A stretch of 64,000 nucleotides of DNA from Acidobacteriaceae bacterium (GCA_025356095.1 JANXUR010000068.1:1-64000); one strand, 5' to 3'; shown: positions 51,383 through 60,454, counted from the stretch's first letter. The notes: a model not told the origin generated them from the letters alone. A program made the numbers and translations.

Positions 51383-51448
51383 TGTAAATAACACTTGACA
51401 TCGCAAACGTGTAAAGGCATATTTACATATGACAAGGGTGCTTTACAC
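51383..51448 (+). promoter_or_regulatory. Promoter with TGTAAA/TTTACA operator array
   Basis: A sigma-70-like promoter (TTGACA 51395-51400, 17-base spacer, CATATT 51418-51423) is embedded in four half-sites: TGTAAA at 51383, TGTAAA at 51410, TTTACA at 51422 and TTTACA at 51442. The inner pair makes a perfect TGTAAA-N6-TTTACA palindrome overlapping the -10. It stands upstream of an operon that encodes an XRE regulator, so autorepression is likely. Confidence 0.7.
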
Positions 51449-51487
51449 ATCGTGAATCCCTGCGCTGCCCTTTCCTAGGAGAAGTCC

Positions 51488-51892
51488 ATGACCGACTGCC
51501 TTATCAACGACCCCGCCGCAAAACGGCGCTACTATCGCGACATCTTCTTGAGCACTGGCATCTACATGGTGCTGCTGCTTATCTCGGTACACCTGCTCCG
51601 GCGCGATATGGTGAGCGGGCCTTGGAAGTACATTGTGGCGGTGATGCCAGCGCTGCCCATGTTCATGGTGCCGCGCGCCGTCATCCGTTCATTCGTCTTC
51701 ATGGACGAGTTGCAGCGCCGCATTCAGTTGGAGTCCCTGGCGTTTGCGTTCACCCTCACCGCGCTGCTGACCCTGACCTACGGGTTTTTGGAAAACGCTG
51801 GTCTGCCCCAACTAAGCTGGATCTGGGTCTGGCCCTTGATGGGCTTTCTGTGGGCGGTCGGAATCGCGGTGGCCAAGCGGAGGTACCAGTGA
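51488..51892 (+). CDS. Four-helix membrane protein (134 aa), partner of the HTH regulator
   Basis: ATG 51488 has AGGAGA five bases upstream. Four membrane segments are visible (IFLSTGIYMVLLLISVHLL, YIVAVMPALPMFMVPRAV, AFAFTLTALLTLTYGFLE, IWVWPLMGFLWAVGIAVA). The conserved RSFVFMDELQRRIQLES loop between the second and third is a pattern seen in small membrane proteins encoded next to XRE-type regulators. Function unknown; possibly a sensor for the downstream regulator. The regulator gene starts 2 bases after the stop. Confidence 0.82.
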   Translation: MTDCLINDPAAKRRYYRDIFLSTGIYMVLLLISVHLLRRDMVSGPWKYIVAVMPALPMFMVPRAVIRSFVFMDELQRRIQLESLAFAFTLTALLTLTYGFLENAGLPQLSWIWVWPLMGFLWAVGIAVAKRRYQ

Positions 51893-51894
51893 TT

Positions 51895-52089
51895 ATGAAA
51901 AGCCGCCTACGGGATCTCCGCACCCAGCAAGGCTGGTCTCAGGGTGATATGGCAGATAAGCTCGCCGTTTCTCGCCAAACCGTCAACGCCATTGAAACCG
52001 AGAAGTATGACCCCAGCTTGCCCTTGGCCTTCAAAATCGCCAAGTTGTTCGGTTGCACGATTGAGGATGTATTTGCACCCGAAGCATAG
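51895..52089 (+). CDS. Small XRE-family HTH regulator (64 aa)
   Basis: A minimal HTH_3 domain: MKSRLRDLRTQQGWSQGDMADKLAVSRQTVNAIETEKYDPSLPLAFKIAKLFGCTIEDVFAPE. The recognition helix is VSRQTVNAIE. GGAGGT lies upstream within the preceding gene's end. It should bind as a dimer; the TGTAAA-N6-TTTACA palindrome at the promoter is the natural candidate site. Confidence 0.92.
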   Translation: MKSRLRDLRTQQGWSQGDMADKLAVSRQTVNAIETEKYDPSLPLAFKIAKLFGCTIEDVFAPEA

Positions 52090-52144
52090 AAGTCGCCCAA
52101 GAACAGAGCCGCGCCAATTGGCGCACTTCAAGGAGAGAACTACC

Positions 52145-52228
52145 ATGAAACACTTCTGCACCCGCACCAGAGACGATGACTTTATCATCATCCTGATCGC
52201 CATTGTTGTAACGCTGATGATGAAGTAA
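52145..52228 (+). CDS. Candidate 27-residue membrane microprotein
   Basis: An ATG with GGAGAG upstream opens a 27-codon frame: MKHFCTRTRDDDFIIILIAI then VVTLMMK. It is one charged N-terminus plus one membrane helix. Its sequence closely resembles the signal peptide of the next gene (MKLCQHRHRHFIPILIAIVV), which points to a duplication. The 55-base gap from the HTH gene suggests the same transcript. Too short for family recognition; translation is inferred from the ribosome site only. Confidence 0.55.
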   Translation: MKHFCTRTRDDDFIIILIAIVVTLMMK

Positions 52229-52366
52229 AGTTCAGCTATTAGAGGCTCCGCTTTCTCATAATGATCTGAGACAGCGGTCGGCGGATTACTATCGCCCATC
52301 TTGCACCCTGACGTCAGTTTTTGGGACTACTCAACGAACGACTATCTCCACTTAGGGAGTACTTGT

Positions 52367-54214
52367 ATGAAACTTTGCCAACACCGCCACCGCCATTTCA
52401 TTCCCATCCTCATAGCGATTGTTGTCGCCTGCATATCAGCAAGGTCGCAAAGCGCACCGGGTTCAGAAGTGACGGTGATCCGGAACGTTCGCGTTTTTGA
52501 CGGACACAAACTTAGCAAACCCCAAGAGGTACTGATCGAGAACGGCCACATTGCTAAGCTGGGGACAAAAATTGCCGCCAGTGGTGCTAAAGAAATAGAC
52601 GGCACGGGTAACACTTTGCTACCGGGCCTGATTGATTCCCATGTTCACGTCTGGGGCGACGCCCTTACTGAAGCCCTCATCTTCGGAGTTACAACCGAAC
52701 TGGATATGTTCACCGACCCAAAGTTTGTGGCAGCGGCCAAACAAGCCGAGGCAGCGGGTAAGTCGCCAGACAAAGCTGATATGCGTTCTGCCGGCACACT
52801 GGTGACCGCCCCTGGCGGACACGGCACCGAGTATGGGTTTCCTATTCCGACTATCTCGGCGCCCGCGGAAGCACAGGCTTTCGTGGACGCGCGTATCGCC
52901 GAAGGCAGCGACTACATCAAACTAGTGTACGACGACTCACTGGAATACGGTGGCAAAGGCCGTCCCACGCTAAGTAAAGAGACGATGGCAGCGGTCATCG
53001 CCGCTGCCCACAAGCGCGGTAGGCTGGCGGTCGTCCACATCGGCACGCAACAGCAGGCTATGGACGCACTCAACGCCGGCGCGGACGCGCTGGTTCACTT
53101 ATTCGTAGATGCGGAACCGACGGCGGAATTTGTCGCGCTTGCAAGGTCACGCCATGTCTTTATTGTTCCTACACTTACTGTGCTGGATAGTATCGGCGGC
53201 CATGCCAGTGGGGAATCGCTTACAGCCGACCCGCGCCTGGCGCCGTATCTTTCTGCCACGGATGCGGCGGGCCTGAAGCGAGGGTTCGGAAAGATGCCGG
53301 AGGCTCTGCAGTTAAGTCATGCGGAACACGCGGTTGTGTTACTTCGCAATGCAGGTGTGCCATTACTTGCGGGTACTGATGCACCGAATCCCGGTACGGG
53401 GCATGGTGTTAGCCTACATCGTGAACTGGAGTTACTGGTAGCTTCGGGCCTAACCGCTGCGGAGGCATTGACGGCCGCTACAGCAACTCCAGCGGAGAAA
53501 TTCGGGCTGACTGATCGTGGCACGATCGCGGTGGGCAAGCGTGCCGACTTGGTGTTAGTGAAAGGTGATCCAACGGCAGACATTACCGCAACCCGCGATA
53601 TCGTTGCCATCTGGAAGCAGGGAACCCGCGTGGATCGTGAAAGCTACCGCGCCGCGCGAGACAAAGAGCGTCTCGAGACAGCGACCGCCTTCAAGAGCCT
53701 CGCGCCCCAGGGCTCGGAATCTGGCTTGATTAGCGACTTTGAATCGGGGAAAGATGTTACTAACTTCGGCTCAGGCTGGGACAACACAACCGACACCATC
53801 GCGGGTGGCAAGAGTACTGCAACAAAGCAAGTGGTTGCTGTCGGAGCTAACGGTAGTAAGTTCGCCTTGCAAGTTACAGGGGAGATTGCACCCGACTTGC
53901 CGTATGCGTGGGGCGGCGTCATGTTTTATCCCGGAGCTCAGCCTTTCGCCCCGGCCAACCTTGCCAGTAAGAAGTTGTTAAGCTTTTGGGCTAAGGGTGA
54001 CGCTCAAACCTATCGCGTGATGTTGTTTGCCCAAAGCCGCGGCCAGTTCCCGTCGCAGAAGACCTTTACGGTCACCGGCGAGTGGCAAAAGTATGAGTTT
54101 CCTGTGAACGCCTTCGACGGCCTCGATGGCCACGACCTAATTGGGATCGCCTTCGTCGGCGGGCCAAAGGCAGGGAAGTACGAACTTACCCTCGACGAGG
54201 TGAAGTTGCAGTAA
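52367..54214 (+). CDS. Exported amidohydrolase with C-terminal CIA30-like domain (615 aa)
   Basis: From ATG 52367 (AGGGAG upstream) a signal peptide (IPILIAIVVACISARS) leads into a metal-dependent hydrolase. Metal ligands: DSHVHVWGDA near residue 90, VVHIGTQQQ near 221, ALVHLF near 243 and LLAGTDAPNPGTGHG near 336; ADLVLVKGDPTADI closes the beta sandwich typical of imidazolonepropionase/prolidase-like enzymes. From about 451 a CIA30/carbohydrate-binding-like jelly roll follows (LISDFESGKDVTNFGSGW ... TFTVTGEWQKYEFPVNAFDGLDG). It may hydrolyse cyclic amides or dipeptides outside the cytoplasm; the added domain suggests binding to a polymer. Confidence 0.9.
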   Translation: MKLCQHRHRHFIPILIAIVVACISARSQSAPGSEVTVIRNVRVFDGHKLSKPQEVLIENGHIAKLGTKIAASGAKEIDGTGNTLLPGLIDSHVHVWGDALTEALIFGVTTELDMFTDPKFVAAAKQAEAAGKSPDKADMRSAGTLVTAPGGHGTEYGFPIPTISAPAEAQAFVDARIAEGSDYIKLVYDDSLEYGGKGRPTLSKETMAAVIAAAHKRGRLAVVHIGTQQQAMDALNAGADALVHLFVDAEPTAEFVALARSRHVFIVPTLTVLDSIGGHASGESLTADPRLAPYLSATDAAGLKRGFGKMPEALQLSHAEHAVVLLRNAGVPLLAGTDAPNPGTGHGVSLHRELELLVASGLTAAEALTAATATPAEKFGLTDRGTIAVGKRADLVLVKGDPTADITATRDIVAIWKQGTRVDRESYRAARDKERLETATAFKSLAPQGSESGLISDFESGKDVTNFGSGWDNTTDTIAGGKSTATKQVVAVGANGSKFALQVTGEIAPDLPYAWGGVMFYPGAQPFAPANLASKKLLSFWAKGDAQTYRVMLFAQSRGQFPSQKTFTVTGEWQKYEFPVNAFDGLDGHDLIGIAFVGGPKAGKYELTLDEVKLQ

Positions 54215-54256
54215 TGCACTGAGCGTGGCTAGTGTGGGACGGGCGCTCGCCCGTCC

Positions 54257-55639
54257 CTACAGTTCCGGGAAGTTCGGCTCGAGTTCCACTGTGTCCGGCA
54301 CGATTTTGAAGCTCAGCTTCTTGCCAAACTCGCGGTAAAGCAGCCACAGATTTATCCCCGCCTGTAGCAACACGCTGGCTACCGAAATCTGCCACACGTG
54401 GATAATGGCAAAGTCCGGACGCGATGCCATCCACAGAATCGCCCCCATGAACAGCGTGAGCCGGAAGGCCGAGGAAAACAGCGGCGGCCACGAGTTGCCC
54501 ATAGACTGGAACATCGCCGAAATGACAAAGATAAGCCCCGACGCCGCGAAGTTCCACGACACCATGCGGAAGTACTCTGACCCGAACGCAATAGCAACCT
54601 GATCCGTCAAAAAGATCGCCACCAGCTTTTCGGGCACCAAATGGGCCAGTGCGGTCATTACTAGCATAATGCCAACTGTCATCAGTGCCGCCGAGCGGAA
54701 GGTTTGCTTCACCCGTTCCGCAGATCGCGCACCGAAGTTTTGTGCCGCCACGGGAGACGCCGCGAAGGCCACCGCCATCACTGGCACAAACAGCATCTGC
54801 ATGATGCGCACGCCAGTGCCAAAGCCCGCCTGCGCCGCTGAGCCAAAGCGGTTGATCACACTGTAGATTAGGAAGGAGTAGACGCCAATCAGCAGAAACT
54901 CGCCACCGGCTGGCACCCCAATTTTCAACATCTCCCACCAGATTTTCGGTTGTGGCCGCCACTGCGAGCGGTCAAACGAGACATAAGTTTCCAGCTTCAA
55001 GAAGTAGGCAGTCATCGCGACCACGCCAACCGCAATGGCGATAAACGTTGCCATTCCCGCGCCTTCCACGCCAAAGGCATGGCCGGTAAGCCAACCAGCA
55101 ATCAAAATTGGTGCCAGAAGAATGTTCAGCAGCACGGTCAGCATCTGCACAATCATCGTGGGCTTCACAATGCCGGTGCCGCGCAGGGCCGCGCCCATCG
55201 AGATCAGGGCGAACTGCAAACCGAGTCCGGGCAAAAACCACTTCATATATTCCAGCGCACGTTGCCGCGTCAGCGCGTCGGCTGCCGTGCCCGCATAGGC
55301 GTCCCGGAAGAGCAGCACGCCCACCAAAAACAGTGCGCCCACCAGTAACGAGAAAATAAACGACTGGTTGAAGACTTTTTCCGCGCGGGGCTGGCTTTTT
55401 GCCCCAACGGCGTGCGCGATGAGTGTGGTGGTGCCTACGCCGAGCATTTGCGTCGCCGCCAACACCACCATCATCAGGTTGCCGGCCAGGCCGACGCCTG
55501 CGTTCGCCTCTTTGCCCAGCTTCGAAATAAACCAGAGGTCCACAAAAAAGTAAAGGCTTTGGAAGACCATGCCCGCCGCCATCGCACCCGACAGGGACAC
55601 GATGTGTTTGGTTACCGAACCTTTAGTCAAATCATTCAT
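54257..55639 (-). CDS. MATE-family efflux transporter (460 aa)
   Basis: Twelve membrane helices in two MatE halves. The start MNDLTKGSVTKHIVSLSGAMAAGMVFQSLYFFVDLWFISKLG and the internal QMLGVGTTTLIAHAVGAK are typical. The second half repeats with EFLLIGVYSFLIYSVINRFG and VMAVAFAASPVAAQNFGAR. Such proteins export cationic drugs or toxic metabolites with Na+ or H+. The substrate is unknown. The promoter faces an SDR gene remnant. Confidence 0.94.
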   Translation of the reverse strand: MNDLTKGSVTKHIVSLSGAMAAGMVFQSLYFFVDLWFISKLGKEANAGVGLAGNLMMVVLAATQMLGVGTTTLIAHAVGAKSQPRAEKVFNQSFIFSLLVGALFLVGVLLFRDAYAGTAADALTRQRALEYMKWFLPGLGLQFALISMGAALRGTGIVKPTMIVQMLTVLLNILLAPILIAGWLTGHAFGVEGAGMATFIAIAVGVVAMTAYFLKLETYVSFDRSQWRPQPKIWWEMLKIGVPAGGEFLLIGVYSFLIYSVINRFGSAAQAGFGTGVRIMQMLFVPVMAVAFAASPVAAQNFGARSAERVKQTFRSAALMTVGIMLVMTALAHLVPEKLVAIFLTDQVAIAFGSEYFRMVSWNFAASGLIFVISAMFQSMGNSWPPLFSSAFRLTLFMGAILWMASRPDFAIIHVWQISVASVLLQAGINLWLLYREFGKKLSFKIVPDTVELEPNFPEL

Positions 55640-55684
55640 CGGGCGTCTCTGCAGAAGTGTTTGGCTATTTTAGCTGGTTCGCGG

Positions 55685-55978
55685 CAGCACAGCGTGAAAA
55701 TCTCCTTCGGACGCACTTTGGCGACCGATCTGTCACCCCGCGGCATTCGGGTCAACACCGTGAGTCCGGGACCGATCGAAACGCCCATCTACACCACGCT
55801 CGGCATCCCCGCAGCTGCTGTGGATGCTCTGGCTGAAAACATGCGCAGCACCGTAGCGCTCAAGCGCTTCGGCAAGGCGGAGGAAGTCGCCAAAACAGTA
55901 GCCTTCTTGGCTTCGAGCGAGGCATCGTACATTACCGGGGAAGAGATTGCTGTGGACGGCGGACTGATGCGGCTCTAA
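55685..55978 (+). pseudogene. SDR-family dehydrogenase remnant (C-terminal third)
   Basis: The reading SVKISFGRTLATDLSPRGIRVNTVSPGPIETP and AEEVAKTVAFLASSEASYITGEEIAVDGGL is the C-terminal third of a classical short-chain dehydrogenase. The Rossmann motif and the catalytic Tyr-x3-Lys are missing; upstream sequence is the MATE promoter and gene. It is a truncated leftover of an insertion or deletion event. Confidence 0.88.
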
Positions 55979-56065
55979 TCGTCCGCAGCATCGCTAGCCA
56001 ACCCGCCTGAACGCCGCCCCAGAGTACCCTTAAAGAACCTCCCCGGGGCGGCTGTTGGCATGGGA

Positions 56066-56142
56066 TGGTGCGCCCTGAGAGATTCGAACTCCCGACCTTC
56101 TGATTCGAAGTCAGACGCTCTATCCAGCTAAGCTAAGGGCGC
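56066..56142 (-). tRNA. tRNA-Arg (anticodon TCG)
   Basis: Reading the minus strand: acceptor GCGCCCT pairs with AGGGCGC, the anticodon loop CTTCGAA carries TCG, the T arm is GAGTTCGAATC, and CCA is encoded. It differs at only three sites from the tRNA-Arg(ACG) at 60214-60290. Confidence 0.97.
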
Positions 56143-56396
56143 GCGAAAAGCGCAACGAGCCGAAGACGGCCGTCGCCGAGTCACGCTCTATTCTGCCACA
56201 TGTGGACAAATGATGGGGCAAGGGCCTTGGCACGCGGAGCTCTTCAGAAAGGCCCCGGGGGAAAGAGTGCACAAAAAGGGTCACCTAACGCGCGCCGCGG
56301 GCCCGAGCCGCAGTTCTACAACCAAGTTGGCGAGCGGGCTGGAAAAGGGGCCTGCGGAGCGGCACCCTGAGGGCACGCGCTCCGGGGGCGGTTTCG

Positions 56397-59300
56397 CTAT
56401 TTTCCTGATCCGGTTACCGTCAGCGTCGTTTTGCCTGCGGTCACATTGTCGGTGATTGGCAGGGTTGAGTTGCGCGACGTTTTCGCGGAAGGCGTAAACG
56501 TCACACTGAATGTGCACGAGGCACCCGCAGCAAGCGTGCTCGGGCAATTGTTCGTCTGCGACCAATCGGGCGCTGTCGCTCCGGTAAAGGTAAATGGCGA
56601 GGTAAGGTTCAGGTTGGCGTACGCGCTGATGCTGGTGTTAGTCAGTGTGGCTGTGAGCGTCGAGCTCGTCCCCACTGTAATCGTCCCGAAGCTTAGCTTC
56701 GTCGGAGTAAAGCTCGCGGTAGGAACCACTTTGCCGCCGGTTCCGGTCATCGTCAGGGTTTGCGTGGTGGGGGTTGCGTCATCCGTTATCACCAGCGTCA
56801 CCGTAGTGACATCCAAATTGGTGGGGCTGAATACGGCCGTGAACAGGCACGATGCGTTGGCTGCCAGCGTGGCACCGCAGTTGTTGGTGACCCTGTATTC
56901 CGCAGCATCGGTGCCCGTCGGCGACCCAATCACAGAGAACGTCAACTTACCGAGAGCGTTAGTTTGCGTGTTAGTGAAGGTGGAAGTAATCGTCTTCGAG
57001 GTTCCTTCGGTAACCGTTCCAAAGACCAGCGTTGTCGGAGAAAATTTAGGCGTGGGATAGATAACCTTGCTTGTCCCATTCAGCGTCAAGGTTTGCGTGG
57101 TTTGGGAGGCGTTATCAGTCACCAGTACGGTCGAATTTTGCGTCGTGCCCGGCAGCGATGGGGTGTAAGTCGCGGTCACTGTGCAGGTTTGTCGCGTATC
57201 AAGAATGCTCGGCGTAACCGGGCAATCGTGAGTGAAGTTCCAGTTGTTGTAAGTGTCAGTGCCTTCCGAAATTGTGTTGATCGTCAAGGGTGAGCTGTAA
57301 CTGGTGTTTTGGAAAGTAGCGAAAAGGTTGCAAGGCACACCACCGTTGCCGTATTGGTCAATGTTTACTGTGCCACAGTTAAGGCTGGTGGGGGTGAAAG
57401 CCGCCGTCGGCTTGCCGATTACGCGGCCATTCAAAGTGATAGTTTGCGGGCTGGCAGGGTCGGAGTCCCGAACCGTCAAAGTCTTCTTGTTGAACAGACC
57501 CGCAGTTCCATAAAACATTTCTACAGTAATCACGCAGCTTGCACCGCCTGCCAGAGTCTGCGTCGTGCCCGCCGCCGGGCATGTATTGCCTATAATCTGG
57601 AAGTGAGCGTCAGGCGTGTAGGAGGTGAACGTCAGCGGGTTGGAGCCCGCGTTGGTCAGCGTTACATATTCTGGAGGGCTGAAGGTGGACTGCACCGAGT
57701 TAGGAAATGATAGTGACGAAGGCGTAATCCGCAGGTTACCATCCGGCACAGTTAGATTAATACTACTGCTGTGGACCACAACCCCTGTAGTTGCAGTGAC
57801 TGGCAGTGTATAAGTGCCAGCCACCGTGCCCAAAGCTGTCACGAAACTAACGGTAGCTGTTCCGCCAGTCGTTAGATTCGTTGGACTCATCGTATAACTT
57901 ACACCAGGAATCGCGGAGGTATCCACGGTAAGTGCAACGGATTGCGGAACTATGCCCACTTGTGGCAGAGAAATAGTCGCGGTCGCATTCCCGTTTGTGT
58001 CATTCATGACATTCTGCGCGCCGACAACGGTATAGAAGTCAGGGAAGTCCGAAGGTACGTTGGTGCAAACCGATATATCTGCCGCTGGCAACGCAAACTG
58101 CGATGCCGCATCCTGTCCGGTTGCTCCCTGATACCCCCCTAAATCGGTGGCAAAATTGTTGAGCGGGGTTGGAATCAGAAACGCGCTCGTGTTGGCCGCG
58201 TCATACCATGTGTTGTTGTTGGAAAGAAAACCTGCGGTGCCATCGGTTGCGTTGCCACTTAGAAAGGATGTCCAGTCTGCGCCGCCAAGGTATCCATCCG
58301 AAAACACTGCTTGCCCCGGTGCGCTGTCCCAGAAGGTGTTGTTCGAGAAGGTGATGCCACTGGTAATCAGAGTGTAGTTCGCCCCCGAGGCGAAGTTCGT
58401 GATGGGTATTCCACCTGTATCACCTTGTATATTGAACTGCGCAATGCCATTCCCGTATAAAACTGTGTTGGAGACGCTAAGTTGCTCGGAGTTACGCAGC
58501 ACCAAGCCCCCGCCGTAAGCAGAGTTGTCATGCACGGTCTGATTGTTGCCGCAATAAGTGTTGTTAGTGATCGCGATCGGCCCCTCATTTTTTTCGTAGA
58601 AGTCGCCATTCATCACGTTGTTCACTGAGGTCATGTTGTTTACAACAATGTTCTGGTGATCTGTATCCCAGTGCGCGCCATACGTCTGGTTCCAGAAGAC
58701 GCTCATGCCATTCACAGTCATGGAATGGTTCTGGAAGGGATGGAATCCGCCGCTATTCCAGCTGTAGACCGCGCCTTGTGCGCCACGCCAGTTGTTATAG
58801 CTCGCGGTGTTATTGGTGAGCAGACCCTGCACCGTCTGGAACAACCCGATCCCATCTTGTCCGTTATGGTTAAAGGTCGAGTTCGATATGGTGAAGTTGG
58901 CAGCCGGATTGTTAATCTGGAGGCCCTTCGAGTTATTCCATTGGAATGTGTCGTTGTCGAAGATGATATTGCTCGCGCTGCCGCTGACCACCACGGAGGG
59001 CGTAGCACCGGTACCTTGGCCACTGCGGCAGGCATTGCCATACTGGAAGGTGATGCCGCGAATGACCAAATTGCTTTTGCCTACGACGCTCAGCACTGAG
59101 GGATTGACCGCTACTTCAACATCTGCTGTGCTCAGGTTCGTTCCGGCGGGCGGAAAAATGTAGATCTTCCCACCGACTTCGTCCACGGTGAAGGTTCCTG
59201 CAATCAACCCTGTGGTGGATAGTACTTCGGTCAGTGGAGAACCGTTGATAAATACCATCTCTCGCCGCAGCATAATATCGGGTTGCGTCGGTGCTCCTGC

Positions 59301-59762
59301 CGAGGTGTCCGGCGCACAGGTGCCCCACTGGTAGAGCCACGTGTTAGAGAAAGCGCCCGGAATTGCCGTGTAAGCTGCCCACCCTGTGTATTGCTGAGCC
59401 CCAGAGACAGTCGCGGTGCTCGGGGTCACTGCCTGCAGCGTGATCGGATAGTTCGTATCTTTGCTGGCGGCATTGAGCGAAATGCTCTCTCGGTAGGTCC
59501 CGGGATTCGCCCAGATGAGAGTGCCAATGCTGTTCCTGTTGTTGGTTACCGCCTGAGCAAAGGCGGTGGCTAGACTCTTTAGCGGTTGCGTCTGTGTACC
59601 GGGGTTGGAATCGCTTCCGGCGACCGGATCCACCCACAGGGTGGCTGATTCTCTTGTTTCATCCACACTGGCCCCAACTCCTTGCGCCAGCGCGGCACGT
59701 GATGACATCAGCAAACTGCACCCCAGCATAAGCCAAACACACAAGACGTTCAGTGCTTTCAT
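56397..59762 (-). CDS. Secreted right-handed beta-helix protein with choice-of-anchor domains (1121 aa)
   Basis: ATG 59762 has GGAGA upstream and gives the signal peptide MKALNVLCVWLMLGCSLLMS. The mature part begins LWVDPVAGSDSNPGTQTQPLKSLATAFAQA, the usual entry to a parallel beta-helix, with coils such as NIIFDNDTFQWNNSKGLQI, NFTISNSTFNHNGQDGIGL and NIVVNNMTSVNNVMNG. From about residue 690 to the end come four to five HYDIN/ASPM-like domains (SLSFPNSVQSTFSPPEYVTLTN, LVFGTVTEGTSKTITSTF, LSFGTITVGTSSTLTATL). The helix could be a polysaccharide lyase or adhesin; no catalytic residues stand out. It lies between two near-identical tRNA-Arg genes. Confidence 0.9.
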   Translation of the reverse strand: MKALNVLCVWLMLGCSLLMSSRAALAQGVGASVDETRESATLWVDPVAGSDSNPGTQTQPLKSLATAFAQAVTNNRNSIGTLIWANPGTYRESISLNAASKDTNYPITLQAVTPSTATVSGAQQYTGWAAYTAIPGAFSNTWLYQWGTCAPDTSAGAPTQPDIMLRREMVFINGSPLTEVLSTTGLIAGTFTVDEVGGKIYIFPPAGTNLSTADVEVAVNPSVLSVVGKSNLVIRGITFQYGNACRSGQGTGATPSVVVSGSASNIIFDNDTFQWNNSKGLQINNPAANFTISNSTFNHNGQDGIGLFQTVQGLLTNNTASYNNWRGAQGAVYSWNSGGFHPFQNHSMTVNGMSVFWNQTYGAHWDTDHQNIVVNNMTSVNNVMNGDFYEKNEGPIAITNNTYCGNNQTVHDNSAYGGGLVLRNSEQLSVSNTVLYGNGIAQFNIQGDTGGIPITNFASGANYTLITSGITFSNNTFWDSAPGQAVFSDGYLGGADWTSFLSGNATDGTAGFLSNNNTWYDAANTSAFLIPTPLNNFATDLGGYQGATGQDAASQFALPAADISVCTNVPSDFPDFYTVVGAQNVMNDTNGNATATISLPQVGIVPQSVALTVDTSAIPGVSYTMSPTNLTTGGTATVSFVTALGTVAGTYTLPVTATTGVVVHSSSINLTVPDGNLRITPSSLSFPNSVQSTFSPPEYVTLTNAGSNPLTFTSYTPDAHFQIIGNTCPAAGTTQTLAGGASCVITVEMFYGTAGLFNKKTLTVRDSDPASPQTITLNGRVIGKPTAAFTPTSLNCGTVNIDQYGNGGVPCNLFATFQNTSYSSPLTINTISEGTDTYNNWNFTHDCPVTPSILDTRQTCTVTATYTPSLPGTTQNSTVLVTDNASQTTQTLTLNGTSKVIYPTPKFSPTTLVFGTVTEGTSKTITSTFTNTQTNALGKLTFSVIGSPTGTDAAEYRVTNNCGATLAANASCLFTAVFSPTNLDVTTVTLVITDDATPTTQTLTMTGTGGKVVPTASFTPTKLSFGTITVGTSSTLTATLTNTSISAYANLNLTSPFTFTGATAPDWSQTNNCPSTLAAGASCTFSVTFTPSAKTSRNSTLPITDNVTAGKTTLTVTGSGK

Positions 59763-60213
59763 CAGCTTTTCTCCGTTTTTCCGCGGATGCGTCAGGCTTG
59801 CCGGGGTGCGAGCTCGAACGCATTTCCGAGGTATGTCCAATACAACATGTATTAATGTGTATGGAGAGAAGTCATATTGCAACAGAGAAGAACAGCCCTA
59901 TGATTACCAAAGTCATGCCAATAGTAATAGGGCCTACAATCACAAGTTACGGAGCACCAGTCCATTTGCCCGCTTGCCGAGCGAGGCGTAACCGGTGGCG
60001 ATGCCAAGATGAGATGACTTGGGGGAGGGCAACTTCCACGCCATAGGGGCCTGTCGGTGGCGCAGAACCTCGATCGGCACCTTGGTTAGGTGCGGTCCTG
60101 TGGATTCCCCCGCGAAAGCGCAGCAAGGCCGGATGTCGCTGCAGATCAGGTGTCGCAGCAGGCCAGGTGTCAACGCACCTAAAATTTGCGCCAAGAATTT
60201 TTGTGGGGGAGTA
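59763..60213. other. Upstream region of the beta-helix gene
   Basis: This 451-base spacer between the beta-helix gene and tRNA-Arg(ACG) contains a short inverted repeat GCCCTAT / ATAGGGC (about 59897-59933) but no gene, known riboswitch or other RNA that I recognise. AT content is higher near 59830-59950 than around it. Confidence 0.45.
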
Positions 60214-60290
60214 TGGTGCGCCCTGAGAGATTCGAACTCCCGGCCTTCTGATTCGTAGTCAGACGCTCTATCCAGCTGAGCTAAGGGCGC
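60214..60290 (-). tRNA. tRNA-Arg (anticodon ACG)
   Basis: Minus strand: acceptor GCGCCCT/AGGGCGC, anticodon loop CTACGAA with ACG (A34 expected to become inosine), T arm GAGTTCGAATC and encoded CCA. Reads CGU, CGC and CGA arginine codons. Confidence 0.97.
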
Positions 60291-60400
60291 GCAAGAAACG
60301 CGATCGAGCAGAACTTAATTATAGCCGAATCAGCTTCGATTTTGCCATATCAGAATCCAAAAGCAAACCCAACGGGCCTCATATCTGCTGCAAACAATCG

Positions 60401-60454
60401 AAGCCAATCTGAGCCAATCTGAGGGAATCTGAGGGAAGATGAGGGAAGATGAAG
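60401..60454. repeat. Five 10-base tandem repeats
   Basis: AAGCCAATCT, GAGCCAATCT, GAGGGAATCT, GAGGGAAGAT and GAGGGAAGAT form a graded series: each unit differs from its neighbour by at most two or three bases. Confidence 0.85.

Noticed and set aside
55412-55684. N-terminal extension of the SDR remnant
   Set aside because: This part is antisense to the MATE gene and lacks any SDR motif; only the part from about 55685 is SDR-like.
59897-59933. Possible riboswitch upstream of the beta-helix gene
   Set aside because: Only a 7-base inverted repeat is present; no conserved riboswitch core was recognised.
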